From Gammaproteobacteria bacterium (GTDB taxonomy: Bacteria > Pseudomonadota > Gammaproteobacteria > Steroidobacterales > Steroidobacteraceae): DNA of 64,000 bases. Of this stretch, positions 18,256 through 27,292 are shown in pieces (positions within the stretch are counted from its first letter, which is position 1; the number at the start of each line of letters is the position of its first letter). Location: positions 1 to 64,000 of the forward strand of contig PLUE01000008.1 in the NCBI GenBank assembly GCA_003164785.1, written 5' to 3'. The notes under the pieces were generated by a model. That model made no database searches and was not told where the DNA came from. It worked only from the letters and a program-made list of their open reading frames with translations. Made by a program: the position numbers and the translations under genes.

Positions 18256-19428
18256 TCAGCCCGGCGCCATGCGACGGGCCCGCGCCACGCGCCGTGTCGG
18301 CACACGGTCGAGCGCCAAGAACGCCCGGATCTCCTCGGCTCTCGCCCTCGCATCCGCATGTCCCAAGGCGATCAACTCGCGCGTGTAGCCCCGCTCGAAC
18401 AGCAGGTAGCTCAGCAGCTGCAGACCGGCCGCGTTGCTGGCGCCGATGGTGTGCAGCAGTATGCGCAACGCCGGCGGCAGCTCATGCCGATGCCGACGCG
18501 CGATCTCGCTCAGATCCTGCGATGGCGTGATCACCAATGCCTCGATGCGCCGCACCCCGGGGGTCTCGTTCTGGCTGTTGATCAACTCCAGATCAGAATG
18601 CAGCTGGTCCATGAACAGCGAATCCAGCATGAAGCCGAACATCTGCCCGAAGGTGGGTTCTGCCTTCGGATTGCGCAGGCCGAGACCGTCGGTTTCGGTG
18701 TCGCCGACACCGATGACGAGCAGCCGATTCGCGCCCAGATGAATCGCCGGGCTCAAGGGCGATGTCTGACGCATGGCGCCGTCGCCGTAAAACCCATCGT
18801 GCACGTAAATGGGCCTGAACAGGAACGGAATGGCCAGACTCGCCATCAGGTGTTCCAAGGTCAGCTGAACGCGTGCACCCTTGCGGAACGCCCGCTGCCA
18901 GGGGTCGATGGACGACGCGCAGGCGTAGAAGGTCACGGAGTGCGCATCCGCGTAACCGGTGGCGCAGACACCGATGGCGGACAGGTGCCTTTTGTAGAGG
19001 CCGCGCGGTATGCCGTCGAAATTGAGCTTCACGCGCAGCAGATCCCACAGCGGCGTGTTGTCGAACAGCGACTTCGGTGAACGCACCAGCCACCCGCCGG
19101 TGGTGAGCGCCAGCATCCAGTGCAGCCCCGACCGGAATACGCTGAGCGCATCCGCCTTGAACACATGATGCACCCGAAACGCCCGCCAGACCCGCTCGAT
19201 GGCATGCACCGCCTCGCGAAAGTGGGCAGGATCAGACGCCAGGGCAATCGCGCTGACGGCACCCGCCGAGGTGCCGGTGATCACCGGAAAGGGGCATGCC
19301 GCGCCGCGTGGCAGCAGTTCGGCAATACCCTTGAGCACGCCGGCTTGGTACGCCGCGCGCGCACCACCGCCGGTCAGTACCAACCCGAGTTCGGGAGCAT
19401 CGTCATGCACTGTGAGTGCCCCTGTCAT
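18256..19428 (-). CDS. patatin-like phospholipase
   Basis: A predicted lipid acyl hydrolase of the patatin family, using a Ser-Asp dyad. The oxyanion loop is TGGGARAAYQAG (residues about 19-30), the nucleophile elbow is GTSAG with Ser54, and the dyad aspartate lies in DGFYGDGAMR. About 390 residues. The frame is open to 19542, but ATG 19428 puts the oxyanion loop about 19 residues in, as in related proteins, and the extension above shows no similarity. It has no signal peptide, so it is probably cytosolic or membrane-associated. It is convergent with rapZ and divergent from the secreted phosphoesterase gene. Substrate unknown. Confidence 0.9.
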   Translation of the reverse strand: MTGALTVHDDAPELGLVLTGGGARAAYQAGVLKGIAELLPRGAACPFPVITGTSAGAVSAIALASDPAHFREAVHAIERVWRAFRVHHVFKADALSVFRSGLHWMLALTTGGWLVRSPKSLFDNTPLWDLLRVKLNFDGIPRGLYKRHLSAIGVCATGYADAHSVTFYACASSIDPWQRAFRKGARVQLTLEHLMASLAIPFLFRPIYVHDGFYGDGAMRQTSPLSPAIHLGANRLLVIGVGDTETDGLGLRNPKAEPTFGQMFGFMLDSLFMDQLHSDLELINSQNETPGVRRIEALVITPSQDLSEIARRHRHELPPALRILLHTIGASNAAGLQLLSYLLFERGYTRELIALGHADARARAEEIRAFLALDRVPTRRVARARRMAPG

Positions 19429-19599
19429 ATGAATGCAACACGAGCTAGTATGCCACCGCGCCGCAGCGGCTTTGTGGCGATACGTCACGTAAGGACCGTC
19501 GATGGTGAAGCGGCAGCTGAGCGATATCCGAGCATGGGCCACCGGGCTGTGTCTTTTGGCCCTGGCAGGCGCCCTGAATCACACACGGAAAGAGGAACG

Positions 19600-20883
19600 A
19601 TGCGTCAACTCCGCAAAAAGCTTGGAATGACATTGGGGGTTGTAACGTTGACCGCAAGCCTGGCATTTGGGACCGCAAGCCTGGCATTTGGCGCGACGGG
19701 CACTGGCCCCGAGGACGCCCGCAGGCAGATACATCACGTGTTCCTCATCGTCCTCGAAAACAAGAACTTCGATGACACCTTTCGCAAGAGCACTCAAGAC
19801 CCCTATCTGCAGAAGACTCTGCCTGCCAAAGGAGCGCTGTTGACCGAATATTTCGGAACGGGTCACAACAGCTTGGACAATTACATTTCGATGATCAGCG
19901 GACAAGGCTCATCGCTCGCGACCGAGAGCGATTGCGAGCAATTCGATGATTTCAAACTGAGCCGCGTCGATGCACAGGGCCAGGCGATCGGCAAAGGTTG
20001 CGTCTACCCATCCAACATCAAGACACTCGCCGACCAGATGCAGGCCGCGGGACTACGCTGGAAAGGCTACATGGAGGATATGGGCAATGACCCGGCGCGC
20101 GAGAACGCGACCTGCGGCCACCCGCCGATCAACTCCAAGGATTTGACGCAGGAGCCGGAAGCGCCCAGCGCAGCAACGCCTAAAGGCGATCAATATGCGG
20201 CGCGCCACGACCCGTTCGTTTACTTTCATTCGGTCATCGACCTGCCAACCTGCAATTCAAACATCGTGAATTTGGATGCTCTGGATGCAGATTTGACTTC
20301 GGTGGCCACGACGCCCAACCTGGCTTTCATCACCCCCAACCTGTGCAATGACGGCCACGACGGGGCCGGAACCGGAGCGGCCGGCGAGCGTTGCGCCGAC
20401 GGAAAACCCGGCGGCCTCGCGTCGTCCGACGCGTTTCTCCAAGCGTGGGTGCCAAAAATCATGGCCTCTCCCGCTTTCAAGAAGGACGGCCTGCTGATCA
20501 TCACTTTCGATGAAAGTAACGTACGCAGATCGGTGACGGTGACCGACCCCGCGACCAAGAAAAAGACCATCACCGTCACCTTCAGCGGCGAATTTTGTTG
20601 CAATCAACAGATTGGACCGAATATCGTCCGTCCGTCCACTTATCGATTCGCCATTTCTCCAATGCTCGATTACGTCGTCAACGACGAAGGTTATGGTGGC
20701 GATCGGGTCGGTGCGGTGCTGCTATCACCCTTCATCAAGCCGGGCACGATATCCAACACGCCGTACAACCACTACGCCCTGCTGAAGTCTCTGGAAGATG
20801 CTTATGGGCTCGGTTATCTTGGCTATGCCGGCCAGCAGGGGCTGGTCGCGTTTGGCGATGACATTTTCAATCAGCTTCGTTAG
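19600..20883 (+). CDS. secreted phosphoesterase (phospholipase C/acid phosphatase family)
   Basis: A member of the alkaline-phosphatase-like phosphoesterase family that includes bacterial phospholipases C and AcpA acid phosphatases. The 427-residue product begins with a signal peptide ending near FGATG. The metal and substrate motifs follow: HVFLIVLENKNFDDTF, GTGHNSLDNYISMISGQ, ITFDESN and GGDRVGAVLLSPFI. GAGGAA precedes the ATG by four bases. The signal peptide contains a seven-residue tandem duplication (TASLAFG twice). Several cysteines suggest a periplasmic or exported disulfide-bonded enzyme. The exact substrate cannot be read from the sequence. The stop overlaps the start of the next gene. 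Confidence 0.86.
   Translation: MRQLRKKLGMTLGVVTLTASLAFGTASLAFGATGTGPEDARRQIHHVFLIVLENKNFDDTFRKSTQDPYLQKTLPAKGALLTEYFGTGHNSLDNYISMISGQGSSLATESDCEQFDDFKLSRVDAQGQAIGKGCVYPSNIKTLADQMQAAGLRWKGYMEDMGNDPARENATCGHPPINSKDLTQEPEAPSAATPKGDQYAARHDPFVYFHSVIDLPTCNSNIVNLDALDADLTSVATTPNLAFITPNLCNDGHDGAGTGAAGERCADGKPGGLASSDAFLQAWVPKIMASPAFKKDGLLIITFDESNVRRSVTVTDPATKKKTITVTFSGEFCCNQQIGPNIVRPSTYRFAISPMLDYVVNDEGYGGDRVGAVLLSPFIKPGTISNTPYNHYALLKSLEDAYGLGYLGYAGQQGLVAFGDDIFNQLR
19651..19692. repeat. 21-bp tandem duplication in a signal peptide
   Basis: Bases 19651-19671 and 19672-19692 are identical at 20 of 21 positions and duplicate TASLAFG in the signal peptide of the phosphoesterase gene. The duplication stays in frame. 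Confidence 0.95.
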
Positions 20884-22150
20884 ATCACTTTGCATCATCG
20901 CGATGCTGTTTGTGTGCTTGGGAGTGACGCGCTCCCCGGCACAAACTCCGACGCAGACGAGTCAAATCGGTAGGAACATCTTTTTCGATCCGTCGCTTTC
21001 GGCGTCCGGAGCGCTGTCCTGCGCGAGTTGTCACGATCCGAGGTATGCCTACGCGGCGCCGAATCGACGAGCGGTGCAACTGGGAGGCGCCGACATGCGC
21101 CAACCCGGTACGAGGGCGGCCCCGTCCCTGCGCTACACGCTTCGACGCACGCCCATCTGGTCGAACGAATTCCAAGCCGACCCGATCGAGCAAATGCTCG
21201 ATCGGGACCGCGCGCCCGCCGGCGGCTTCGATTGGGACGGGCGATTCGATACCTTGCACGAACAAGCGCAGGCCGCCTTTCTTGCCGCAAATCAGATGGC
21301 CGATCAGAGCCCCGCCGACTTCGTCGCGCGTCTTGCGAAAGCAGCCTATGCTGCGGATTTTCGTGCGATCTTCGGTACCGCCATATTGAACGATCCCGGG
21401 CGGGCGTTCGCGATGGCTGCCCTGGCAGTTGAACGATTCGAATTGGATGATCCAAGTTTCTATCCGTACACCAGCCGCTTCGACGAGTTTCTGGATGGCA
21501 AGCCCTCGCTCACGCCGCGGGAAAAACGCGGCCTGGCGTTGTTTGTCGACCCCGACAAGGGCAACTGCGCTTCCTGTCATATCGCCACCAAAGGCGCTGA
21601 CGGTTCGCATCCCCTGTTTACGGACTTTGGGTTTCAGATACTCGGGGTCCCGCGAAATCCAGCCATCCCTCAAACCCGAGTGCCGGGGTATTTCGACATG
21701 GGGCTCTGCGGCCCGCAGCGCAAGGACCTGTCCACCCAGCAAGCGTACTGCGGGATGTTCAAGACTCCGTCGCTTCGGAATGTCGCGACGCGGCGCGTCT
21801 TCTTCCACAACGGCAGCATCCACAGCTTGCGGGAAGCCATACGCTTTTATGTGACGCGAGACCGGGATGCCGGTCACTGGTACCCGCAAGGGGCCGATTC
21901 GAGCCGGCGCTACAACGACCTACCGCGCGAGTTGCGCGCCAACGTCGATCACTTCAATGCGCCCTTCAACCGTGGTGACGGTAGTCCAGCCGCGCTCTCA
22001 GAAGCCGAAGTAACCGATGTGTTGGCGTTTCTAGGGACCCTGACCGACCGTGATGCTCGCATGCCTCCGGCGAAGCGTATTCCGCGGACGACGCTGACGG
22101 AAACGCCTTCAGCCAGGACTATCCCAATACTGCTCTATTCGGGCACGTAG
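20858..22150 (+). CDS. di-haem cytochrome c peroxidase / MauG family protein
   Basis: A periplasmic di-haem c-type protein of the bacterial cytochrome c peroxidase/MauG family, which reduces peroxide or oxidises partner proteins. It has a signal peptide (FVRSLCIIAMLFVCLGV) and two CxxCH haem sites, CASCH at about residues 55-59 and 237-241. The family segments FKTPSLRNVA and VFFHNGSI follow the second haem. About 430 residues. I chose ATG 20858, which overlaps the phosphoesterase gene by 26 bases; the frame is open to 20798 but those residues do not look like a leader. Whether it is a peroxidase or a MauG-type oxidase cannot be settled here. Its end overlaps the convergent reductase gene by about 42 bases. 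Confidence 0.87.
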   Translation: MTFSISFVRSLCIIAMLFVCLGVTRSPAQTPTQTSQIGRNIFFDPSLSASGALSCASCHDPRYAYAAPNRRAVQLGGADMRQPGTRAAPSLRYTLRRTPIWSNEFQADPIEQMLDRDRAPAGGFDWDGRFDTLHEQAQAAFLAANQMADQSPADFVARLAKAAYAADFRAIFGTAILNDPGRAFAMAALAVERFELDDPSFYPYTSRFDEFLDGKPSLTPREKRGLALFVDPDKGNCASCHIATKGADGSHPLFTDFGFQILGVPRNPAIPQTRVPGYFDMGLCGPQRKDLSTQQAYCGMFKTPSLRNVATRRVFFHNGSIHSLREAIRFYVTRDRDAGHWYPQGADSSRRYNDLPRELRANVDHFNAPFNRGDGSPAALSEAEVTDVLAFLGTLTDRDARMPPAKRIPRTTLTETPSARTIPILLYSGT

Positions 22151-23035
22151 TGCGGCGTCCGGCAACGAGCCGCGACCGGCTGCTTGATTGTCCTCGAGGT
22201 GTTCGACCTTGGTGCTGCCGGCGATCGTGCAGGTGACGGCGGGATGAGATACCACATATTTCAACATGAGCTGCGCCCAGTCCGACACGCCGAGTTTTTC
22301 AGCAAAGGGCGGCAACGGACGCTCGCTGCTGGCCGCGAGGTTGACCCCGCCACGGCCGCCCAGGGGAACGTTCACGATCACGGCGATCTTGCGCTCGAGC
22401 GCCATCGGGAACACCGTCTGCGCCGCGCCGCGATTGGCTATCGAGTAATCCACCTGGACGAAGTCCAACGGATATTTTCGCATCAGCTCGGCCATCCTCG
22501 AATGATCGGCTTGAAACGAGGTGGTGGCGCCGATGTAGCGGATTCTCTTCGCCTTTTTCCATTCGAGGAGTTGCGGCCAAAGTTCCTCGAAACCGTTCAG
22601 ATTATGAACCTGGAGCAGATCCAACCGCTGGGTCTTCAGCCGCTCCAGCGAGCGCTCGAAGCTCGCCTTGGCGTCGGCCCCGCCGACGAGTTTGGTCGCC
22701 AAAAACACCGTATCGCGAATCCCCAACTCCGCCACGAGTTCGCCGATGACCTGTTCGCTCTCGCCATAGCTGGCGGCGGTATCGACCACAGAACCGCCGA
22801 GCTCGGACAACCGTTTGAGCACCGCGCGCAGTTCCTCGCGCTTCGCTTCGCTGAACGAGTTGGTGCCAATACCGATGACCGGTAGCCGCTCCCCGGTCGA
22901 GGGGATCGGTTTGGTGATCAGCGGTAATTGATCGGCCGAGAACGCATGTGGCGCCCAGACCGTGCCCGCACCCGCGGCCAGCGCAAACGTCAGCGCCTCG
23001 CGCCGCGTCCATTTCGAGAGGAGGAAGTCGGTCAC
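22109..23035 (-). CDS. aldo/keto reductase with twin-arginine leader
   Basis: An NAD(P)H-dependent oxidoreductase of the aldo/keto reductase fold. Recognisable features are VIGIGTNSFSE, the catalytic-Asp/Tyr region VVDTAASYGESEQVIG, the lysine strand FLATKLVGG, LDLLQVHNL, and the cofactor-binding end TCTIAGSTKVEHLEDN. The N-terminus has a twin-arginine motif (TRREALTFALAAGAG), which suggests export to the periplasm in folded form with cofactor. The frame is open far upstream. I chose the GTG at 23035 because CGGAG lies six bases before it and it places the twin-arginine motif near residue 10. Product about 308 residues. Substrate unknown. Confidence 0.86.
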   Translation of the reverse strand: MTDFLLSKWTRREALTFALAAGAGTVWAPHAFSADQLPLITKPIPSTGERLPVIGIGTNSFSEAKREELRAVLKRLSELGGSVVDTAASYGESEQVIGELVAELGIRDTVFLATKLVGGADAKASFERSLERLKTQRLDLLQVHNLNGFEELWPQLLEWKKAKRIRYIGATTSFQADHSRMAELMRKYPLDFVQVDYSIANRGAAQTVFPMALERKIAVIVNVPLGGRGGVNLAASSERPLPPFAEKLGVSDWAQLMLKYVVSHPAVTCTIAGSTKVEHLEDNQAAGRGSLPDAALRARIEQYWDSPG

Positions 23036-23302
23036 GATCAACTCCGTTTTGAGTTTTACACGCAATGCTCGAGTATAAACTGGCCCGACCGCATGGCACC
23101 GGTTTATCGATGACCCATCCATTGACGGGTTATCCGTGCTGTCCGCGGCCACCGTTGCCCGTCTACGACACAGACGCCATCGGCTTCGAGGAGCGCAACT
23201 CGAGCGCGCCATGGACCTCCTAAGACATTGAAACAGCGGCAGGCCTTGACGATAACCAAATCCAGCATCCGCTCGCCGGATGCATGCCATGATGGCGCCC
23301 CT

Positions 23303-23929
23303 ATGAACGATCGTAGCGTACGAAAGCCCTTCGCCATGATTCGCGAGTTCCATCTGGCGGACTGGTTCACCCTCGGCAATGCCGTCTGCGGAACGGCAGC
23401 CTTGTTCTCGACCATGTCCTATGTCCAGACCGACCGCGTCGGCCATGTCTATTTCGCCTGCGCGCTGGTGTTTGCCGCGTTGGTATTCGACGTGTTGGAT
23501 GGACGGATCGCAAGATGGCGTCAAAAGGCGTCGGCGATGGGGCGGGAACTGGACTCTCTTGCCGACGTCATTTCGTTCGGCGTCACGCCCGCCATGCTGG
23601 GCTACGCCTGCGGCATGCAAGGTCTCTACGATCGCATCATCCTGGCTTTCTTCGTCGCGTGCGGCGTGTCGCGGCTCGCGCGATACAACGTGACCGCGGA
23701 AGCGATGGCGGAGGAAAGCGGCAAGGTGAAGCATTTCGAGGGAACGCCCATACCGACGTCATTCCTCGTCGTCTGCGTGCTCACGACGGCGGCGTCGATG
23801 GGCGCGATAGGCCAGCACCTATGGCTTGGCGAACTCATGTTGTCGGGCTATGTGCTGCACCCCTTCACGCTCATCTTCGCCCTGTCCGGCTCACTCATGA
23901 TCAGCCGCATTCACATTCCGAAGCTGTAA
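23303..23929 (+). CDS. pssA: CDP-diacylglycerol-serine O-phosphatidyltransferase
   Basis: A membrane enzyme of the CDP-alcohol phosphatidyltransferase family, making phosphatidylserine on the way to phosphatidylethanolamine. The full family motif is present: DG(x2)AR(x8)G(x3)D(x3)D beginning at about Asp66, with GRELDSLADVISFG the most recognisable part. Several transmembrane helices follow, and RYNV and KHFEGTPIPTS are typical of type II PssA. Length about 208. ATG 23303 was chosen because the upstream 25 residues are not hydrophobic or conserved. The 267 bases before it hold no supported gene. A short GC stem (CAGGCC/GGCCTG at 23962-23980) after the stop may help terminate transcription. 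Serine specificity is inferred from the subtype. Confidence 0.88.
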   Translation: MNDRSVRKPFAMIREFHLADWFTLGNAVCGTAALFSTMSYVQTDRVGHVYFACALVFAALVFDVLDGRIARWRQKASAMGRELDSLADVISFGVTPAMLGYACGMQGLYDRIILAFFVACGVSRLARYNVTAEAMAEESGKVKHFEGTPIPTSFLVVCVLTTAASMGAIGQHLWLGELMLSGYVLHPFTLIFALSGSLMISRIHIPKL

Positions 23930-24149
23930 CGCGACGCTCTGGTTAGCGCCGTCGCCTGGGACAGGCCCGACGACGGCCTGCCCCAATACGATGCCGAACG
24001 ATCCTGACCCTTGGACCGGTCCCGGGCCCTCGGAGCACCCCTGAGCCCGCCGGCCGGGGTTGCCGCCGCACCGCCGAGATCGCTGTATCAATCTCGCGCT
24101 TCTCCGCTAACATCGAACCGAGCACTCCCCTGCGCACGAGGCATGACTG

Positions 24150-25613
24150 ATGGCAATCGCTCCTTCCGGTGTTGGTCCGAAATACCCCCACGTCGTCGTC
24201 CTGGTCGGCGCGACCGGCGACCTGGCCCGCCGCAAGCTGCTGCCAGGATTGTTTCACCTGTCGAGTGCGGGCTTCCTTCCCGCCTGCCGGATCGTCGGCT
24301 CGTCGCTGGAGGACATCGACGCCGACGCCTTCCGCAAGATCGCGCGCGAGGCGCTCACGGAGTTTTCGACGCGCAAGGTCAGCGATGCGGATTGGAGCAA
24401 ATTCTCCCAGAGTCTGGACTACGTGCCGCAGGCCAAGGGCGCCGCCGCATTGCGGGCGGCGGTGCTGGCGGCGGAAGCGAGCTTCGACGGCGAGAGCCGT
24501 CGACTGCACTATCTGAGCGTGCCGCCCAGCGCCGCGCTTTCCGCCGTCCGGCTGCTCGGGGAGGCCGATCTCGTCGACCGATCGCGCATCATCATGGAAA
24601 AGCCCTTCGGCACCGACCTGGAAAGCGCGGTCATACTCAACACCCGCCTGCACGAAGTGTTCAGCGAGGACAAGATTTTCCGCATCGATCACTTCCTGGG
24701 CAAGGAGCCGGCGCAGAACATTCTCGCCTTTCGTTTCGCGAACGGTTTGTTCGAACCCATTTGGAACCGCAACTTCATCGACCACGTGCAGATCGATGTG
24801 CCGGAAACGCTGGGGTTGGGGAAACGGTCCGGCTTCTACGAGCAAACCGGCGCCTATCGGGACATGGTGGTCACCCACCTGTTTCAAATCCTCGCGTTCA
24901 TGGCCATGGAGGCGCCTACCTCGCTGGAGCCGAAGCCCATCAGCGAGGAGAAGAACAAGGTCTTTCGCAGCATGCTGCCGGTCAAACCAACGGATGTCGT
25001 CCGCGGACAGTACACAGGCTACCGCAGCGAGGAAGGCGTATATAGCGACTCCGACACGGAGACGTTCATCGCCCTGAAGTGTTTCATCGACAATTGGCGT
25101 TGGGCGGGCGTGCCCTTCCACCTCCGAACCGGCAAGCGCCTCGGGGAAGGCCAGCGCATCATCTCCATCGCTTTTCGCGAGCCCCCGAAGAGCATGTTTC
25201 CGGCGGACTCCGGCATTGGCGCCCATGGACCCGATCACCTCACGTTCGATCTGGCCGATGCCTCCAAGGTCTCGCTGTCCTTCTATGGCAAGCGCCCGGG
25301 TCCGGGCATGCGCCTCGACAAGTTGAGCCTGCAGTTCGCGATGCACGACTCGGGACATTACGGCGACGTGCTCGAGGCCTACGAGCGCCTGATCCTCGAC
25401 GCCATGCGGGGCGATCACACCCTGTTTACGACCGCCGAGGGCATCGAGCGGCTGTGGGAAGTCTCCATCCCGCTGTTGCAGGCACCGCCGCCCGTTCGCT
25501 TCTATGCCCCCGGATCCTGGGGGCCGAACGCCATTCACCAACTCATCGCACCGCATGCGTGGCGCCTGCCCTTCGAGCGCGGTTGGCGCGACCCGAATAC
25601 CATGGGCAGCTGA
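24150..25613 (+). CDS. zwf: glucose-6-phosphate 1-dehydrogenase
   Basis: The first enzyme of the oxidative pentose phosphate and Entner-Doudoroff routes, giving NADPH. The nucleotide-binding loop GATGDLARRKL begins near residue 20, and the catalytic/substrate motif RIDHFLGKE is intact. IMEKPFGTD and the C-terminal dimer domain with FHLRTGKRL follow. At 487 residues it is full length. The gene stands alone in this window, with no pgl or edd beside it, and is convergent with a PiT transporter gene. Confidence 0.97.
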   Translation: MAIAPSGVGPKYPHVVVLVGATGDLARRKLLPGLFHLSSAGFLPACRIVGSSLEDIDADAFRKIAREALTEFSTRKVSDADWSKFSQSLDYVPQAKGAAALRAAVLAAEASFDGESRRLHYLSVPPSAALSAVRLLGEADLVDRSRIIMEKPFGTDLESAVILNTRLHEVFSEDKIFRIDHFLGKEPAQNILAFRFANGLFEPIWNRNFIDHVQIDVPETLGLGKRSGFYEQTGAYRDMVVTHLFQILAFMAMEAPTSLEPKPISEEKNKVFRSMLPVKPTDVVRGQYTGYRSEEGVYSDSDTETFIALKCFIDNWRWAGVPFHLRTGKRLGEGQRIISIAFREPPKSMFPADSGIGAHGPDHLTFDLADASKVSLSFYGKRPGPGMRLDKLSLQFAMHDSGHYGDVLEAYERLILDAMRGDHTLFTTAEGIERLWEVSIPLLQAPPPVRFYAPGSWGPNAIHQLIAPHAWRLPFERGWRDPNTMGS

Positions 25614-25659
25614 ATCCGGCATTGCCGACGCCGCCGTCGGCGCGCCGCATACCACGCGC

Positions 25660-27105
25660 TCAGATACGGGGGCTGGCCAGCAAGTAATACAGGCCACCGG
25701 CAATCAGGATCGTCACCGGCAGGGTGAACACCCATGCGATGACGATGCGCGAAATCATGCCGTACTTGAGTCCGGCGCCCGAGGTCACCATGGTACCGGC
25801 AATGCCGGAAGTCATGATATGCGTCGTGCTGACCGGTGCGCCGGTGAACCCGGCCGTGCCGATGAGCACCGCCGACACCACCTCGGCGGCCGCGCCTTGA
25901 GCGGGGGTCAAATGCACATTGCCGAGCCGTTCTCCCAGGGTTTTCACGATTCGCGTGTAACCGAACATCGTCCCGACACCCAGGCATAAGGCGCTCAAGA
26001 TGCGTACCCAGAGCGGCGCGTATTCGACTGCCTTGCCCAACTGCTTGGCCAGCCCCTGTGCCTGCTTCTTGTCGTGAGGGGAGATCCCCTTGGCATCCTC
26101 CGCATGCCTCAATTCCGACACCACTTGGTATACATCGTCCCGGATGGAGGAGCGCCTTTTGGCCGTCGGCGACTCGGAACCCAATTCGAGAGCTCTCCGG
26201 CCTACGCGCAAGCCCCCCTCCGTTCCGCCATCGGCGCCCGACTCAGCGGCCACCGCGCGACCCCTCATGGATTCGACCGCCGCGTGCGCATCGGCCTTCT
26301 CGTCATCCCCATAACGTTCGACGAGCGGCAGAGCCTGCTGCATCACCGCCGAGATCGCGGGTATCGACATTCCCGCGGTCGGATTCAACGCATAGGTCGC
26401 GGGAAAGATGCCAATGATCGTCAGCATGATGAGACCGATGCTTTTCTGCCCATCGTTGGTTCCATGCGCAAAACTCACGCCGCTGCAGGTCAGGATCAGA
26501 ATCCCGCGCAACCACCAGATCGGCGGCTTGTCCTTGACCGGTGCGTACAGGTGTTTGTCGTGCAACGTTTTTCGGCACAGAAAGTACAACGCGCCGGCCA
26601 GCACGAAGCCGAGCAACGGCGACAACGCCAGCGCTTCGAGCACCTTCCACAGCTGCGGCCAATGCACGCCATCGACGACGCTGCGCGAACGCGCGAAGGC
26701 GTTGCCCAGCGCGACGCCGATCAGGGAACCGATCAGGCAATGCGAACTCGAGTTCGGCAGCCCGAGCCACCACGTGCCGATATTCCACGTCAATGCAGCC
26801 ACGAACAGCGACACCAGCATCGCCACCGCCGGGCCGCCGTCGGGCGGCGACAGCACCTCGGCCGGCAGCAGCTCGACCAGCGCATAGGCGACCGCAATGC
26901 CGCCGATCATCACGCCGGCAAAGTTCATCACGCCGGACAGCACGATGGCTTGAGCCGGCTGCAGCGACTTCGTATAGATCACCGTGGCCACCGCGTTGGC
27001 GGCGTCGTGAAATCCGTTCGTCGCCTCGAACATCATCACCATGATGAGGGCGAAGATCAGCAGGCCCATGGCGAGCGTAGAGGTCGGATCCAGGTGATTT
27101 AGCAT
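25660..27105 (-). CDS. pit: inorganic phosphate transporter, PiT family (first copy)
   Basis: A low-affinity, high-velocity phosphate permease working as metal-phosphate/H+ symporter. The two inverted signature repeats are present: NGFHDAANAVATVIYT near the N-terminus and a second set with SGVSFAHGTNDGQKS. C-terminal APVSTTHIMTSGIAGTM completes the family pattern. About 481 residues with 10-12 helices and a long charged cytoplasmic loop (about 275-340). AGGAGAAGTA precedes the ATG at 27105. About 120 bases upstream lies a three-unit Pho box, so expression is likely induced by PhoB under phosphate limitation. No PhoU-like (DUF47) partner is adjacent. Confidence 0.95.
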   Translation of the reverse strand: MLNHLDPTSTLAMGLLIFALIMVMMFEATNGFHDAANAVATVIYTKSLQPAQAIVLSGVMNFAGVMIGGIAVAYALVELLPAEVLSPPDGGPAVAMLVSLFVAALTWNIGTWWLGLPNSSSHCLIGSLIGVALGNAFARSRSVVDGVHWPQLWKVLEALALSPLLGFVLAGALYFLCRKTLHDKHLYAPVKDKPPIWWLRGILILTCSGVSFAHGTNDGQKSIGLIMLTIIGIFPATYALNPTAGMSIPAISAVMQQALPLVERYGDDEKADAHAAVESMRGRAVAAESGADGGTEGGLRVGRRALELGSESPTAKRRSSIRDDVYQVVSELRHAEDAKGISPHDKKQAQGLAKQLGKAVEYAPLWVRILSALCLGVGTMFGYTRIVKTLGERLGNVHLTPAQGAAAEVVSAVLIGTAGFTGAPVSTTHIMTSGIAGTMVTSGAGLKYGMISRIVIAWVFTLPVTILIAGGLYYLLASPRI

Positions 27106-27223
27106 TACTTCTCCTGCTTCGATGGATGAGTGCACGAACGAACGTGTCATGGTGGATGAGGCGCGATCGCGGCACGAGATGCCGCAGCCTCGCATGGAGG
27201 TCAGAGAGCACTGACTCGCCGGT

Positions 27224-27258
27224 GATTTATGACACTAATGTGACAATTTTGTGACACG
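27224..27258 (-). promoter_or_regulatory. Pho box (three 11-bp direct repeats) facing pit
   Basis: On the minus strand the sequence reads as three consecutive 11-base units: TGTCACAAAAT, TGTCACATTAG, TGTCATAAATC. On the plus strand the TGACA cores start at 27230, 27241 and 27252, exactly 11 bases apart. This matches the PhoB recognition pattern (CTGTCAT/CTGTCAC half-sites separated by four AT-rich bases). The orientation points towards the PiT gene ending its start at 27105. It could also act on the divergent gene beginning near 27293. Confidence 0.78.
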
Positions 27259-27292
27259 CGACGCTGGCGCAATAGCATGGCATCATGACCAA

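Noticed and set aside
23110..23223. 37-residue plus-strand ORF with CCPRPPLPVYDTD in the gap before pssA
   Set aside because: Cys/Pro-rich start looks protein-like, but there is no ribosome binding site and no family I can name, so it is not supported as a gene.
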